Positions 8,981-17,473 of a stretch of 64,000 nt of DNA are shown piece by piece (the stretch's first letter is position 1; every line of letters starts with the position of its first letter). The stretch spans positions 45,844 to 109,843 of the forward strand of contig UBXV01000005.1 of assembly GCA_900469625.1 (NCBI GenBank). Reading direction: 5' to 3'. The notes under the pieces are model-generated. The model was not told the origin of the DNA. It saw nothing but the letters and a program-made list of their open reading frames with translations, and ran no database searches. A program made the translations under genes and the position numbers. Source of the DNA: Hyphomicrobiales bacterium. GTDB lineage: Bacteria; Pseudomonadota; Alphaproteobacteria; Rhizobiales; Rhizobiaceae.

Positions 8981-9574
8981 ATGTCCAGTCTTGCTTCCGC
9001 CCATGCGCCTCTCTTAGATCCGCTCCGCCTTGACGGTAAAACCTGGCCGGTGAAGGCCTTGTTCGTGCTGCTTGGAACCGGCTTCCTTGCTCTTTCCTCG
9101 CAGATCAGCGTGCCGATGATCCCGGTGCCGGTAACCATGCAGACCTTCGCCGTCACGATGATCGGCGTCGTCTATGGCTGGCGGCTCGGCGTCGCCACCA
9201 TCCTTGCCTGGCTGGCCGAAGGCATGGCCGGCTTGCCCGTCCTGGCCAATGGCGCCGGCGGTCTTGCCCATTTTGCCGGGCCGACGGCCGGTTATCTCGC
9301 GGCCTTCCCGCTGGTCGCAGGTCTTGCCGGCTGGCTGGCGCAGCGTGGCTGGACCGGCGATCGGCTTGCGCTGAGCTTCTGCGCCCATTTCGCCGCTAAC
9401 ATGCTGTGCCTTGCCGTCGGCGCTGCCTGGCTCGCCACGCTGATCGGTTTCGAGCAGGCGATCGCGCTCGGTGCCGCACCCTTCGTGCTCGGTGCTGCGC
9501 TGAAGTCCGCACTCGCCGCAGCCGTGTTGAAGGCCATCAAGCGCTATGCGCAAAAGCCGACGGACCTCGTTTGA
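8981..9574 (+). CDS. bioY: biotin transporter S component BioY
   Basis: The 197-residue integral membrane protein has five to six hydrophobic helices and the BioY landmarks VPMIPVPVTMQTFAV, GLPVLANGAGGLAHFAGPTAGYL and a later Asn/Ala-rich helix. BioY is the biotin-binding S unit of ECF transporters and in some alphaproteobacteria works with or without BioMN; no bioM/bioN is seen next to it. The start is ATG 8981 with GGAG at 8971-8974; a TTG further upstream would overlap box 3 and is rejected. Expression is probably controlled by the three BioR boxes just upstream. The stop overlaps the start of the next gene. Confidence 0.96.
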   Translation: MSSLASAHAPLLDPLRLDGKTWPVKALFVLLGTGFLALSSQISVPMIPVPVTMQTFAVTMIGVVYGWRLGVATILAWLAEGMAGLPVLANGAGGLAHFAGPTAGYLAAFPLVAGLAGWLAQRGWTGDRLALSFCAHFAANMLCLAVGAAWLATLIGFEQAIALGAAPFVLGAALKSALAAAVLKAIKRYAQKPTDLV

Positions 9575-10026
9575 CCGTCCGGCTGCGCGGGCATCACCTG
9601 TTGTGCCTGCTGACCTTCGTGGGCGAGGGCTATACGCCCTCGTTCACCCGCAACTATAGGCGGATCGCGGAGCGCCTTTCCGCCGGTGAAGCCGTCACTG
9701 TGGTCGATGGCCCGGACGATATCTGCGGGCCCATGCTGTGCGAAGCCGGCGCCCATTGCCATGACGAGAGCATCTCACGGCGCGACAGCCTCGCACTTGC
9801 GGCGGTTTCGGATAGTCTCGAGCGGCAGGTGACAGCAGGATCGGTGCTGGTGCTCGATGCCGACAGATTGGAGCGGCTGCGTTCGGCTTTCGCCACGGGC
9901 AGGGCGATGGCCGCCTGCGCCGAATGCGAATGGGCTGGCCTCTGCAGCCGCGTAGCTGGAGGTGGTTTCCGAGCTGTGCTCGTGCGCGCCGCCGATGATC
10001 CCTGCCTATTGCGGGAAAAGGTTTGA
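9571..10026 (+). CDS. DUF1284 cysteine-rich protein, coupled to bioY
   Basis: The reading frame begins at TTG 9571, whose last bases form the bioY stop (TTGA), giving a 151-residue protein starting (M)TVRLRGHHLLCLL, the typical N-terminus of DUF1284. It has many cysteines in pairs: HHLLC, DDICGPMLC, AHC and ACAECEWAGLC, suggesting metal or iron-sulfur binding. No signal peptide is seen. The family has no firmly assigned function that I know of. Its coupling to bioY under BioR boxes suggests a link to biotin supply. Its 3-prime end overlaps the convergent ArsR-type gene by 21 bases. Confidence 0.85.
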   Translation: MTVRLRGHHLLCLLTFVGEGYTPSFTRNYRRIAERLSAGEAVTVVDGPDDICGPMLCEAGAHCHDESISRRDSLALAAVSDSLERQVTAGSVLVLDADRLERLRSAFATGRAMAACAECEWAGLCSRVAGGGFRAVLVRAADDPCLLREKV

Positions 10027-10686
10027 GAAGGCTTTCTCGCCGCTATCGGTGAAGCGGATGATGCGGCTGTCGTTTTCGCGCTTTGCCCAGCCCTTGTCGA
10101 TGAACAGCGCCAGCAACGCCTCGCCGAGCGTGCCTGCGAGATGCGATCGGCGCTCGCTCCAGTCGAGGCAGGTCCGGCAGATCGGCCGCCGGGATTTCTT
10201 CAGGGACGAATAGTTGATGCCGAGCGCCTCGATGCGGACCTGGCCGGCATCGGTCAATGCAAGATCGTCGCCGGCGACCTCGATCTGCTTGGCGGCGATC
10301 AGGCTGTCGAGCATGCGCACGCCGTAGTCGCCGGCAAGGTGGTTGTAGCAGACGCGGGCCTTGCGCAGCGCCGGGTCCTTCGGGCCGGGACGATGCCGGT
10401 TCATGCCGCGGCTGGCGGCAAAGCCCATGAGGTTTTCAAGCATCAGCCCGACCTCGTCTTCGGCGAGCTGATAGTAGCGGTGCCGGCCCTGTTTTCGCTG
10501 GCTCAAAAGACCACCGGCCTCCAGCTTGGCAAGATGGGAACTGGCCGTCTGCAGCGTGATGCCGGCATGGCCGGCAAGCTCGGTCGGCGTCAGCGCCCTG
10601 CCGCCCATCAATGCGGTCAGCATGTTGGCGCGAGCCGGGTCGCCGATCAGCGAACCGATGAGAGCGATGTCTGGACCTTCTTTCAT
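10006..10686 (-). CDS. ArsR-type winged-helix transcriptional regulator
   Basis: The 226-residue protein starts with an ArsR/HTH_20 winged helix (about 10-85: ARANMLTALMGGRALTPTELA, then TLQTASSHLAKLEAGGLLS and the wing RKQGRHRYYQL). A longer C-terminal domain of unknown fold follows, with the Cys-containing RRPICRTCLDWSERR. ArsR proteins of this longer type often respond to small molecules instead of metals. The gene is divergent from a NIPSNAP/ABM pair and an inverted repeat lies right before its start codon, so it probably represses both itself and that pair. The start at ATG 10686 is chosen because the upstream extension has no family similarity. Confidence 0.88.
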   Translation of the reverse strand: MKEGPDIALIGSLIGDPARANMLTALMGGRALTPTELAGHAGITLQTASSHLAKLEAGGLLSQRKQGRHRYYQLAEDEVGLMLENLMGFAASRGMNRHRPGPKDPALRKARVCYNHLAGDYGVRMLDSLIAAKQIEVAGDDLALTDAGQVRIEALGINYSSLKKSRRPICRTCLDWSERRSHLAGTLGEALLALFIDKGWAKRENDSRIIRFTDSGEKAFSNLFPQ

Positions 10687-10687
10687 A

Positions 10688-10705
10688 CTTCGATGGTAAT
10701 CGAAG
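10688..10705. promoter_or_regulatory. inverted repeat CTTCGAT-N4-ATCGAAG, likely ArsR operator
   Basis: Two perfect 7-base arms separated by four bases start one base upstream of the regulator start codon. A second palindrome CATCGATG (10706-10713) follows directly. The location in the divergent region between regulator and NIPSNAP gene (10767) fits an autoregulatory operator. Confidence 0.6.
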
Positions 10706-10766
10706 CATCGATGCCCGGCAAGCGGGCATAGTGGGCTCATCGAAAGACACCGACGAGGAGCCCAAA

Positions 10767-11087
10767 ATGATCACCTGCTTCATCCGCTATGAGATCGATC
10801 CCTTCAAAAAAGAGGAATTCGCCACCTATTCTCGCACCTGGGGCGAGGTGATCCCGCGTTGCGGCGCCGATCTCATCGGTTACTTCGGGCCGCACGAAGG
10901 CTCGGCGACGACGGCCTATGGCGTCTACAACATCGAGAGCCTTGCCGCCTATGAGGCCTATCGCACCCGGCTCCTTGCCGACCCGCTCGGCCGTGAAAAC
11001 TATGCGTTCGCCCGAAAGGAACGGTTTATCCTCAACGAGAACCGGATTTTCCTGAAGAACGTTTCGTCACCAACTGGAAGGGATTGA
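10767..11087 (+). CDS. NIPSNAP family protein
   Basis: The 106-residue protein is a small dimeric alpha-beta barrel (ferredoxin-like) of the NIPSNAP family, recognised from MITCFIRYEIDPFKKEEFATYSRTW at the start, GYFGPHEGS, and the closing F-L-K-N-V run. The start is ATG 10767 with a GAGGAG site six bases upstream. The next gene begins five bases after its stop, so the two form an operon divergent from the ArsR regulator. Family members are often linked to metabolism of toxic small molecules, but no reaction can be assigned. Confidence 0.85.
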   Translation: MITCFIRYEIDPFKKEEFATYSRTWGEVIPRCGADLIGYFGPHEGSATTAYGVYNIESLAAYEAYRTRLLADPLGRENYAFARKERFILNENRIFLKNVSSPTGRD

Positions 11088-11091
11088 ACTC

Positions 11092-11439
11092 ATGATCGCC
11101 GTCATCTTCGAAGTCCTGCCTGCCGAAGGCTGTCGTGAGGCCTATCTCGGCATCGCCGCCGACCTGCGCCCGCTGCTCGACGGCATCGACGGCTTCATCT
11201 CGATCGAACGCTTCCAGAGCCTTGCCAACCCCGACAAGGTTCTGTCGCTGTCGTTCTGGCGCGACGAGGCCGCCGTTAAGGAATGGCGCAACGGCGCAGA
11301 GCATCGCGCCGCCCAGGATGCCGGCCGAAATGGCGTCTTTGCCGACTACCGTCTGCGCATCGCCTCGGTCGTGCGCGATTATGGCCTGAACGAGCGCCAT
11401 CAGGCGCCGCCCGATAGCCGCGCCTTCCACGCGGCGTGA
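11092..11439 (+). CDS. antibiotic biosynthesis monooxygenase (ABM) domain protein
   Basis: This 115-residue protein has the ABM dimeric alpha-beta-barrel pattern: MIAVIFEVLPAEGCREAYL, GFISIERFQSL, LSLSFWRDEAAVKEWRNGAEHRAAQ and DYRLRIASVVRDYG. ABM proteins include quinone-forming oxygenases and haem-degrading enzymes, but most of this class are uncharacterised. It sits five bases after the NIPSNAP gene and is presumably co-regulated by the ArsR-type repressor. Confidence 0.85.
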   Translation: MIAVIFEVLPAEGCREAYLGIAADLRPLLDGIDGFISIERFQSLANPDKVLSLSFWRDEAAVKEWRNGAEHRAAQDAGRNGVFADYRLRIASVVRDYGLNERHQAPPDSRAFHAA

Positions 11440-11511
11440 CGACGATTGGCAGGCGAAGCGACTGGCCCGGCATCGCAATTTCGAATTTTTTCCGGATGGC
11501 CTTCAGGCTTT

Positions 11512-11533
11512 GGTAACCATCTTCGGTAACCAT
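11512..11533 (+). promoter_or_regulatory. tandem GGTAACCAT repeats upstream of ccrM (CtrA-like half sites)
   Basis: The nonamer GGTAACCAT occurs twice, at 11512-11520 and 11525-11533, a repeat distance of 13 bases, and ends 44 bases before the ccrM start. It resembles the alphaproteobacterial CtrA half site TTAACCAT, and ccrM is a known CtrA target in Caulobacter. The match is incomplete (GGTAACC instead of TTAACC). Confidence 0.45.
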
Positions 11534-11544
11534 AAGCTCCATAG

Positions 11545-12708
<1,164 letters not shown>

Positions 12709-12785
12709 TCAACCAGTTCCGTCAGGTCCTTCGAAGAGCGCTCCGACCGGTTTTTGTACCTTCAGTCCCGCAAGGAACGCTTTAA

Positions 12786-12819
12786 AAACGCCCGGAAACC
12801 GCAAGGTTTCCGGGCGTTT
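12786..12819 (+). terminator. rho-independent terminator after ccrM
   Basis: A 15-base perfect stem (AAACGCCCGGAAACC / GGTTTCCGGGCGTTT) encloses a GCAA loop, with T-rich sequence on both strands. It can terminate ccrM and the convergent gene at 12830. Confidence 0.9.
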
Positions 12820-12829
12820 GTATTTGGTA

Positions 12830-13762
12830 TCAGCGGCTGGGTGACGTTTCGTCTCGTGGTCGCAAATGGAAGAGCGTGCGCGGCCCCTTGTCTTCAAACC
12901 CGCACGCGGCGAGCACTGGTTCGAGGCGTGCTCTTTCGTCCTCCTGCAATTCCACCGTGGCGATACCGATCCCAGGATAGGCCGCAGGAATGCGCTGAAG
13001 CAGGGCGGCAACCATGGCAACCAGCCCGGAAGCAGGAGCCTGATGCTCGCTGATGTTGATCATCATTTCATCGTTCCAGACAAAAGCATAGGTCTCGGCG
13101 ACGACGAGGTTCCGGTGTTCCAGTATCTGCATGAGCAGACCGCCCGCATCTCTGTCTGAGAAGCTCTGGGCGACCTCGTCCACAGTCCAGCTCGTGGTGC
13201 AGGTCTCTCCACTGCAGTTCGATATGCCCGCGCGTTTCAGGTAGTCCAAGAACTTTGCAAGCAGATCTTCGGAAAGGGGCGCGTGGACTGAGTGGACGAT
13301 GGCTTCGCCCGTCGCGGTTGCTGTCTGCCAGCGTTTGCGCGGGGCTTGCCAAGTCCTAAACAGGTCCCGGATCACCACCGCACCCGTCATGTTGACGACC
13401 TGCCGATTGAGGGCGGTTGTGCGGGAATGCCATATGATGCCCTCCGGACCTGCCTCGATCGCTGCAAGCCGAAAGAGCGGCGCCAGAATGTCAGGATCGT
13501 TGAGATCGTGCTGCGGCATGGCCAGCATGCCGGGATCAGCAGCTTGCTCGTCGCCATGCGTGGTGCACGCTCGAAGGGTGATCCAGCCCGCCAGTTCCTT
13601 ATCGCGTCTGGCGACAATGAAGCAGGCACCATCGAAACGTTCCGCGAACTCTTCCGGCGGAACCTCGTCCCGAAAGCTGGCATCGGCCTTTGCGTAGAAA
13701 TCGTTGACCAGCGCATCCTTGGCGGCATCGTCACGGATCACGGAAAATGCTAAATCATTCAT
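12830..13762 (-). CDS. hypothetical cytosolic protein, possible GNAT-like fold
   Basis: The 310-residue product starts at ATG 13762 with an AGGAG site eight bases upstream; two more codons-rich residues upstream are possible but have no RBS. It has no signal peptide or membrane helix. The N-terminal half (ACFIVARRDKELAGWITLRACTTHG and IIWHSRTTALNRQVVNMTGAVVIRDLFRTW) is reminiscent of an acetyltransferase fold, and the C-terminal part EDERARLEPVLAACGFEDKG resembles the end of a GNAT domain. I cannot name the family. It stands alone, convergent with ccrM. Confidence 0.72.
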   Translation of the reverse strand: MNDLAFSVIRDDAAKDALVNDFYAKADASFRDEVPPEEFAERFDGACFIVARRDKELAGWITLRACTTHGDEQAADPGMLAMPQHDLNDPDILAPLFRLAAIEAGPEGIIWHSRTTALNRQVVNMTGAVVIRDLFRTWQAPRKRWQTATATGEAIVHSVHAPLSEDLLAKFLDYLKRAGISNCSGETCTTSWTVDEVAQSFSDRDAGGLLMQILEHRNLVVAETYAFVWNDEMMINISEHQAPASGLVAMVAALLQRIPAAYPGIGIATVELQEDERARLEPVLAACGFEDKGPRTLFHLRPRDETSPSR

Positions 13763-13868
13763 ATAGTACTCCTGCGATACTGCAATCACAGGTGGTTACA
13801 GCGATTCGTGGCAAAATCGTGCCGCCGGACGCAGCGCGGCAACCGGCGACTGGCTTTTCCGCCTGACC

Positions 13869-13974
13869 TACAGCGCGTCGCGATCCTTCAGATTCGCGCG
13901 CTGTGCTTTAAGCTCTTGTTTTTAAGCATGTCGTTACTGCAAAGCGCGCGGCGCACTTTTACGCGACATGCTTT
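13869..13974. repeat. rhizobial interspersed mosaic element (two linked palindromes)
   Basis: The stretch consists of a first palindrome (CAGCGCG at 13871-13877 with CGCGCTG at 13897-13903) and a second, longer one (AAGCATGTCG at 13924-13933 with CGACATGCTT at 13963-13972), joined by an A/T-rich linker. The wording of these palindromes is that of a dispersed intergenic repeat I know from Sinorhizobium and Rhizobium genomes. It touches the 3-prime end of the HAD gene and could stabilise or end its transcript. Confidence 0.65.
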
Positions 13975-14590
13975 ACCGCTGGATGCCATAGGCGGAAAGA
14001 TCGGCCTTCAGCTTCTCCGGATCGGTGAAGTGTACCGCGTGCCAGCCGGCGAGACGTGCGCCCTCGACGTTGGGCATGCTGTCATCGATGAACAATGTGG
14101 CCGACGGGTCGAGGTCGAAGGTGCGGGCATGGGTTTCGTAGATCGCCACGTCCGGCTTGATCAGGCCGACGTCGCCCGACACGGTGACGCCGCGCGGCAT
14201 CGTCAGGAACGGATAGAGCTGCTGTGCCTCGCGGAAGGTGTCGGAGGCGAAATTGGTCAGCATCGTCACGTCGCGGCCCTCGGCAATCAGGTTCTCCATC
14301 AGCGAGACCGTTTCGACATAGGCATGCGGCACCATTTCCTGCCAATGCTTGCGGAAGGCGCGGATCTGTTCTTCGCGATCGGGGTAATCCTTGATCAGCA
14401 GCGCTTCTGCCTCTTCCCAGGAGCGGCCGCGATCCTGCTCGATGTTCCAGTCATGGGTGCAGACATTGGCGAAGAACCACTGGCGCTCGGCCTCGTCGGG
14501 GATGATGCGGCTGAAAGGCAGGTTCGGGTCATAATGGATCAGCACCTTGCCGATGTCGAAGACGATGTGGCGGATTTCGCTGCTGCTCAT
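13973..14590 (-). CDS. HAD-IA hydrolase (YihX/haloacid dehalogenase-like)
   Basis: The 205-residue protein has the HAD signature with a nonstandard first motif: FDIGKVLIHYDP (nucleophile D; the usual second Asp is replaced by G-K-V). Motif II is LTNFASD, motif III K in GLIKPDVAIY and motif IV LFIDDSMPNVEGA. That first motif is typical of the YihX/EPH-N group, which includes alpha-glucose-1-phosphatase. ATG 14590 is chosen for its AGAGGA site; an earlier ATG at 14635 lies within the end of mutY. The gene overlaps or closely follows mutY and is probably co-transcribed. Confidence 0.88.
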   Translation of the reverse strand: MSSSEIRHIVFDIGKVLIHYDPNLPFSRIIPDEAERQWFFANVCTHDWNIEQDRGRSWEEAEALLIKDYPDREEQIRAFRKHWQEMVPHAYVETVSLMENLIAEGRDVTMLTNFASDTFREAQQLYPFLTMPRGVTVSGDVGLIKPDVAIYETHARTFDLDPSATLFIDDSMPNVEGARLAGWHAVHFTDPEKLKADLSAYGIQR

Positions 14591-14612
14591 GACCTGTTCC
14601 TCTTTGACCTTC

Positions 14613-15701
14613 TCAGCGCTCGGCCTTGAAGGCATCCGGGATCGCCTGCGCGATCGCTTTTTTCATAACTGTCGGCAATGCCTGCGCTTTCAGCGACGAG
14701 ACCGGCTCCCACCAGCCGTCGTTTCCGGTTTCGGCGCGCGCGACATTGGCGCGATAAACCGACAGGCGCAACTCGAAATGCGTGAAGACATGGCTGATCG
14801 TGCCGCAGTCTTCCCAGGCAGCTTCAAAGGGTTGCGCTGCGAGCGACGTGTCGCCATCCTGCCGCGCCGTCCAGGCGGTGCCGGGGACTTCGGTCATGCC
14901 GCCGAGCAGGCCGGTTTCGCCACGCTTGCGCAGGTAGACGGTATCGCGGGCATCGATCGCCACGAAGGCGGCGCCGAGCCGGAGCGGCCTGTCCTTCTTC
15001 TTCGCCTTGCGCGGAAAGGTCTCGGGATCGGCGACGGAAAGGGCCCGACAGTGCGGCCGATAGGGACAAAGCGAACAGGCCGGCCGTTTCGGTGTGCAGA
15101 TCGTCGCACCGAGATCCATCATCGCCTGTGCAAAATCACCGGGTCTGTCGGCCGGCGTGAGCGCTGCGACGAGGCCGCGCATTTCCGGCTTTGCCGCCGG
15201 CAGCGGCGTTTCGATCGCATAGAGCCTCGAAATCACCCGTTCGACGTTGCCGTCGAGCACGGCGCTCTTTCGATTGAAGGCGATGGCGGCAACGGCTGCG
15301 GCCGTATAGTCGCCGATGCCGGGCAGGGCCTTCAGCCCTTCCTCCGTGTCGGGGAAGCGGCCGCCATGGTCGCGCGCAACGGCCTCGGCGCATTTCTTCA
15401 GGTTGCGGGCCCGCGCGTAATAGCCGAGCCCCGCCCAGGCCTTCATCACGTCCTCGTTGTCGGCCGCGGCCAGATCCTCGACCTCGGGCCAAAGCGCCAG
15501 GAACTTCTCGAAATAGGCCTTCACCGCCTGCACGGTCGTCTGCTGCAGCATGACTTCCGACATCCAGATATGGTAGGGATTGGCGACCACGCCGTGTCGC
15601 GCCATCGACGGCGAGACCCGCCACGGAAGCTCGCGGTGGTGCCGGTCGTACCATTCAAGAATGAGCGGGGCGGCCTTCGCCGCCGTGATCGTATTGTCCA
15701 T
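14613..15701 (-). CDS. mutY: A/G-specific adenine DNA glycosylase MutY
   Basis: The 362-residue repair enzyme removes adenine mispaired with 8-oxoguanine. The catalytic Glu lies in SEVMLQQTTV, the helix-hairpin-helix in LKALPGIGDYTAAAV and the catalytic Asp in VLDGNVERVISRL. The [4Fe-4S] cluster motif C-x6-C-x2-C-x5-C is complete (CTPKRPAC-SLC-PYRPHC). The C-terminal third is the Nudix-like 8-oxoG recognition domain (LGAAFVAIDARDTVYLRKRGETGLLGGM). It is divergent from the DUF721/DciA gene, a neighbourhood (mutY-DUF721-dsbA-smc) conserved in rhizobia. Confidence 0.97.
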   Translation of the reverse strand: MDNTITAAKAAPLILEWYDRHHRELPWRVSPSMARHGVVANPYHIWMSEVMLQQTTVQAVKAYFEKFLALWPEVEDLAAADNEDVMKAWAGLGYYARARNLKKCAEAVARDHGGRFPDTEEGLKALPGIGDYTAAAVAAIAFNRKSAVLDGNVERVISRLYAIETPLPAAKPEMRGLVAALTPADRPGDFAQAMMDLGATICTPKRPACSLCPYRPHCRALSVADPETFPRKAKKKDRPLRLGAAFVAIDARDTVYLRKRGETGLLGGMTEVPGTAWTARQDGDTSLAAQPFEAAWEDCGTISHVFTHFELRLSVYRANVARAETGNDGWWEPVSSLKAQALPTVMKKAIAQAIPDAFKAER

Positions 15702-15794
15702 GATTTGCCGGAGGTTCCTTTTCAGGCTTATACTTGGCGAAGGCGAGCCGGCGCATCAAGGCTCAATCGACATTGCATACAGAAAGTCGCGTTC

Positions 15795-16301
15795 GTGAGT
15801 GAACAGAAGTCCCGCAGGGGTGTCATCCAGATCGCCGAAGTCGCCAACGGCCTCATCGATCCGGTGCTTGCCAAGCGCGCCGGCATCAACACCATGCTGC
15901 TCGGCTCCTGGGATGAAATCGCCGGCGCCGATTTTGCCGATTGCACCCGGCCGGAAAAGATCGCCTGGCCGCGACGCGCCTCGGAAATCGCCGGCGAAGG
16001 CGGCCACCAGCCGGGTGTGCTCACCGTCGCCTGCGAGGGCGCGCGCGCCCTGTTTCTCACCCATGCCCAGGGCGAATTGATCCAGCGCATCAACGGCTTC
16101 TTCGGCTTTTATGCGATCGGGCAGCTGCGCATCGTGCAAAAGCCCGTCTCACCGCCGCCCAAACGCAATCGCACCCCGCGTCCACTCACCGGCGAACCTG
16201 CCCGCAGGCTCGAAACCATGGTCGAGGGCATCGAGAGCGAAGAGTTGAAGGCCGCGCTGCGGCGGCTCGGGACCGCCGTCATGTCGCCGCGCCGGCGCTG
16301 A
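15795..16301 (+). CDS. DUF721/DciA-like protein (replicative helicase loader family)
   Basis: The 168-residue product starts at GTG 15795; no ATG is available before the conserved region. It contains the DUF721 domain, recognised from VLAKRAGINTMLLGSWDEIAG, ADFADCTRPEKIAW, and GVLTVACEGARALFLTHAQGELIQRINGFFG (landmarks only). DUF721 is the core of DciA, which loads the DnaB helicase in bacteria without DnaC. The tail is basic and Pro-rich and likely disordered. It is divergent from mutY and upstream of the dsbA-like and smc genes. Confidence 0.82.
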   Translation: MSEQKSRRGVIQIAEVANGLIDPVLAKRAGINTMLLGSWDEIAGADFADCTRPEKIAWPRRASEIAGEGGHQPGVLTVACEGARALFLTHAQGELIQRINGFFGFYAIGQLRIVQKPVSPPPKRNRTPRPLTGEPARRLETMVEGIESEELKAALRRLGTAVMSPRRR

Positions 16302-16522
16302 TCCCCGCGATCTCAACGCTTCGTTTCCTCCGGGCATGTTCGTGCACGTACGGCTGTGATTATACCCGGACCGTCTCACGCCTTGGCGCGACATGCCTTC
16401 AAGGGCGCACCATCAGTCGGTCACAATTCTTTGAATTCTGTTGAGAAGCTGCCCCTTGCCGCCCTGCGCGCGGCAAGATATCGAATCCGCACTGCAATTC
16501 CCTCCGAACACGGGTAAAATTC

Positions 16523-17371
16523 ATGTCCGCTTCTGCAATGAACCTTTCCAAGCGCCTGCTCAGCGGCGTTGCCATCGCGACTGTCGCTCTCGTGCTTGCT
16601 GCCTGCAGCGACGAGAAGAAGGAGCAGGCTGCGGCGACCCCGACCGAAACCACGGAAACGGCTGCCAAGACCGATGCCAAGCCTGCTGATGCCAAGCCTG
16701 CCGATACCATGACCACCGCGTCGACGACTGCGCCGGCGACGACCGAAGCCAAGCCTGCCGGCACCGAAGTCGCCCAGACGACGGCCGCTCCGGCCGCCAA
16801 GGTCGAGCTTCCGACGTCGGAAGGGTCGGTCGACGCCGCCAAGCTGATGGAGCCGGGCGCACTGCCGGAAATGGCCATCGGCGATGCCAACGCGCCGGTC
16901 ACGATCGTCGAGTACATGTCGATGACCTGCCCGCATTGCGCTGCCTTCCACAACAACACCTTCGAAGCGATCAAGACGAAGTATGTCGACAGCGGCAAGG
17001 TTCGGTTCGTTCTGCGCGAATTCCCGTTCGATCCGCGCGCGGCTGCCGCTTTCATGCTGGCGCGTTGTGCACCTGAGGGCCAGTATTTCCCGATGATCTC
17101 GATGCTGTTCAAGCAGCAGCAGCAGTGGGCTGCCGCCCAGAATGGTCGCGATGCATTGCTGCAGATGTCCAAGCTTGCCGGTTTTACACAGGAGAGCTTC
17201 GAGTCCTGCTTGACGAACCAGAAACTTCTGGATGATGTGAACGCAGTTATGCAGAAGGGCGCAAAGGACTTTGGCGTACAATCGACGCCGACCTTCTTCG
17301 TCAATGGAGAGCACTATTCTGGGGATATGTCGGTTGACGTCATGTCGGCCCTCATCGACAGCAAGCTCTGA
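16523..17371 (+). CDS. lipoprotein-type DsbA thiol:disulfide oxidoreductase
   Basis: The 282-residue protein has a signal peptide ending in the lipobox L-A-A-C (Cys28), then a low-complexity Ala/Thr/Lys/Pro linker (about 30-95) and a DsbA thioredoxin-like domain. The active site is C136-P-H-C139 in MSMTCPHCAAFH, and the cis-Pro loop is STPTFFVNGEHYSG. This fits periplasmic, membrane-tethered disulfide formation of the DsbA/ScsC type, with the linker giving reach from the membrane. An alternative start is the second Met (16538). It sits upstream of smc, from which it is separated by a terminator. Confidence 0.92.
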   Translation: MSASAMNLSKRLLSGVAIATVALVLAACSDEKKEQAAATPTETTETAAKTDAKPADAKPADTMTTASTTAPATTEAKPAGTEVAQTTAAPAAKVELPTSEGSVDAAKLMEPGALPEMAIGDANAPVTIVEYMSMTCPHCAAFHNNTFEAIKTKYVDSGKVRFVLREFPFDPRAAAAFMLARCAPEGQYFPMISMLFKQQQQWAAAQNGRDALLQMSKLAGFTQESFESCLTNQKLLDDVNAVMQKGAKDFGVQSTPTFFVNGEHYSGDMSVDVMSALIDSKL

Positions 17372-17387
17372 TCCTTCGCTTTTCCTG

Positions 17388-17424
17388 AAAACGGGCGACG
17401 GCGGTAGCCGCTCGCCCGTTTTTT
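17388..17424 (+). terminator. rho-independent terminator after the DsbA-like gene
   Basis: An AAAACGGGCGA / TCGCCCGTTTT stem with an inner CGGC-GGTA-GCCG hairpin is followed by a T-tract (TTTTTT). It lies 17 bases after the gene stop and separates it from smc. Confidence 0.9.
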
Positions 17425-17473
17425 ATGCCCGCAGGTTGGATGACAAGGGGCGTTCTGCGCCAGCGTCTACCGC

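Noticed and set aside
10688-10705. Metal-responsive reading of the ArsR-type regulator
   Set aside because: The usual metal-binding Cys motif of ArsR (ELCVCDL) is absent; the two Cys lie in the C-terminal part instead.
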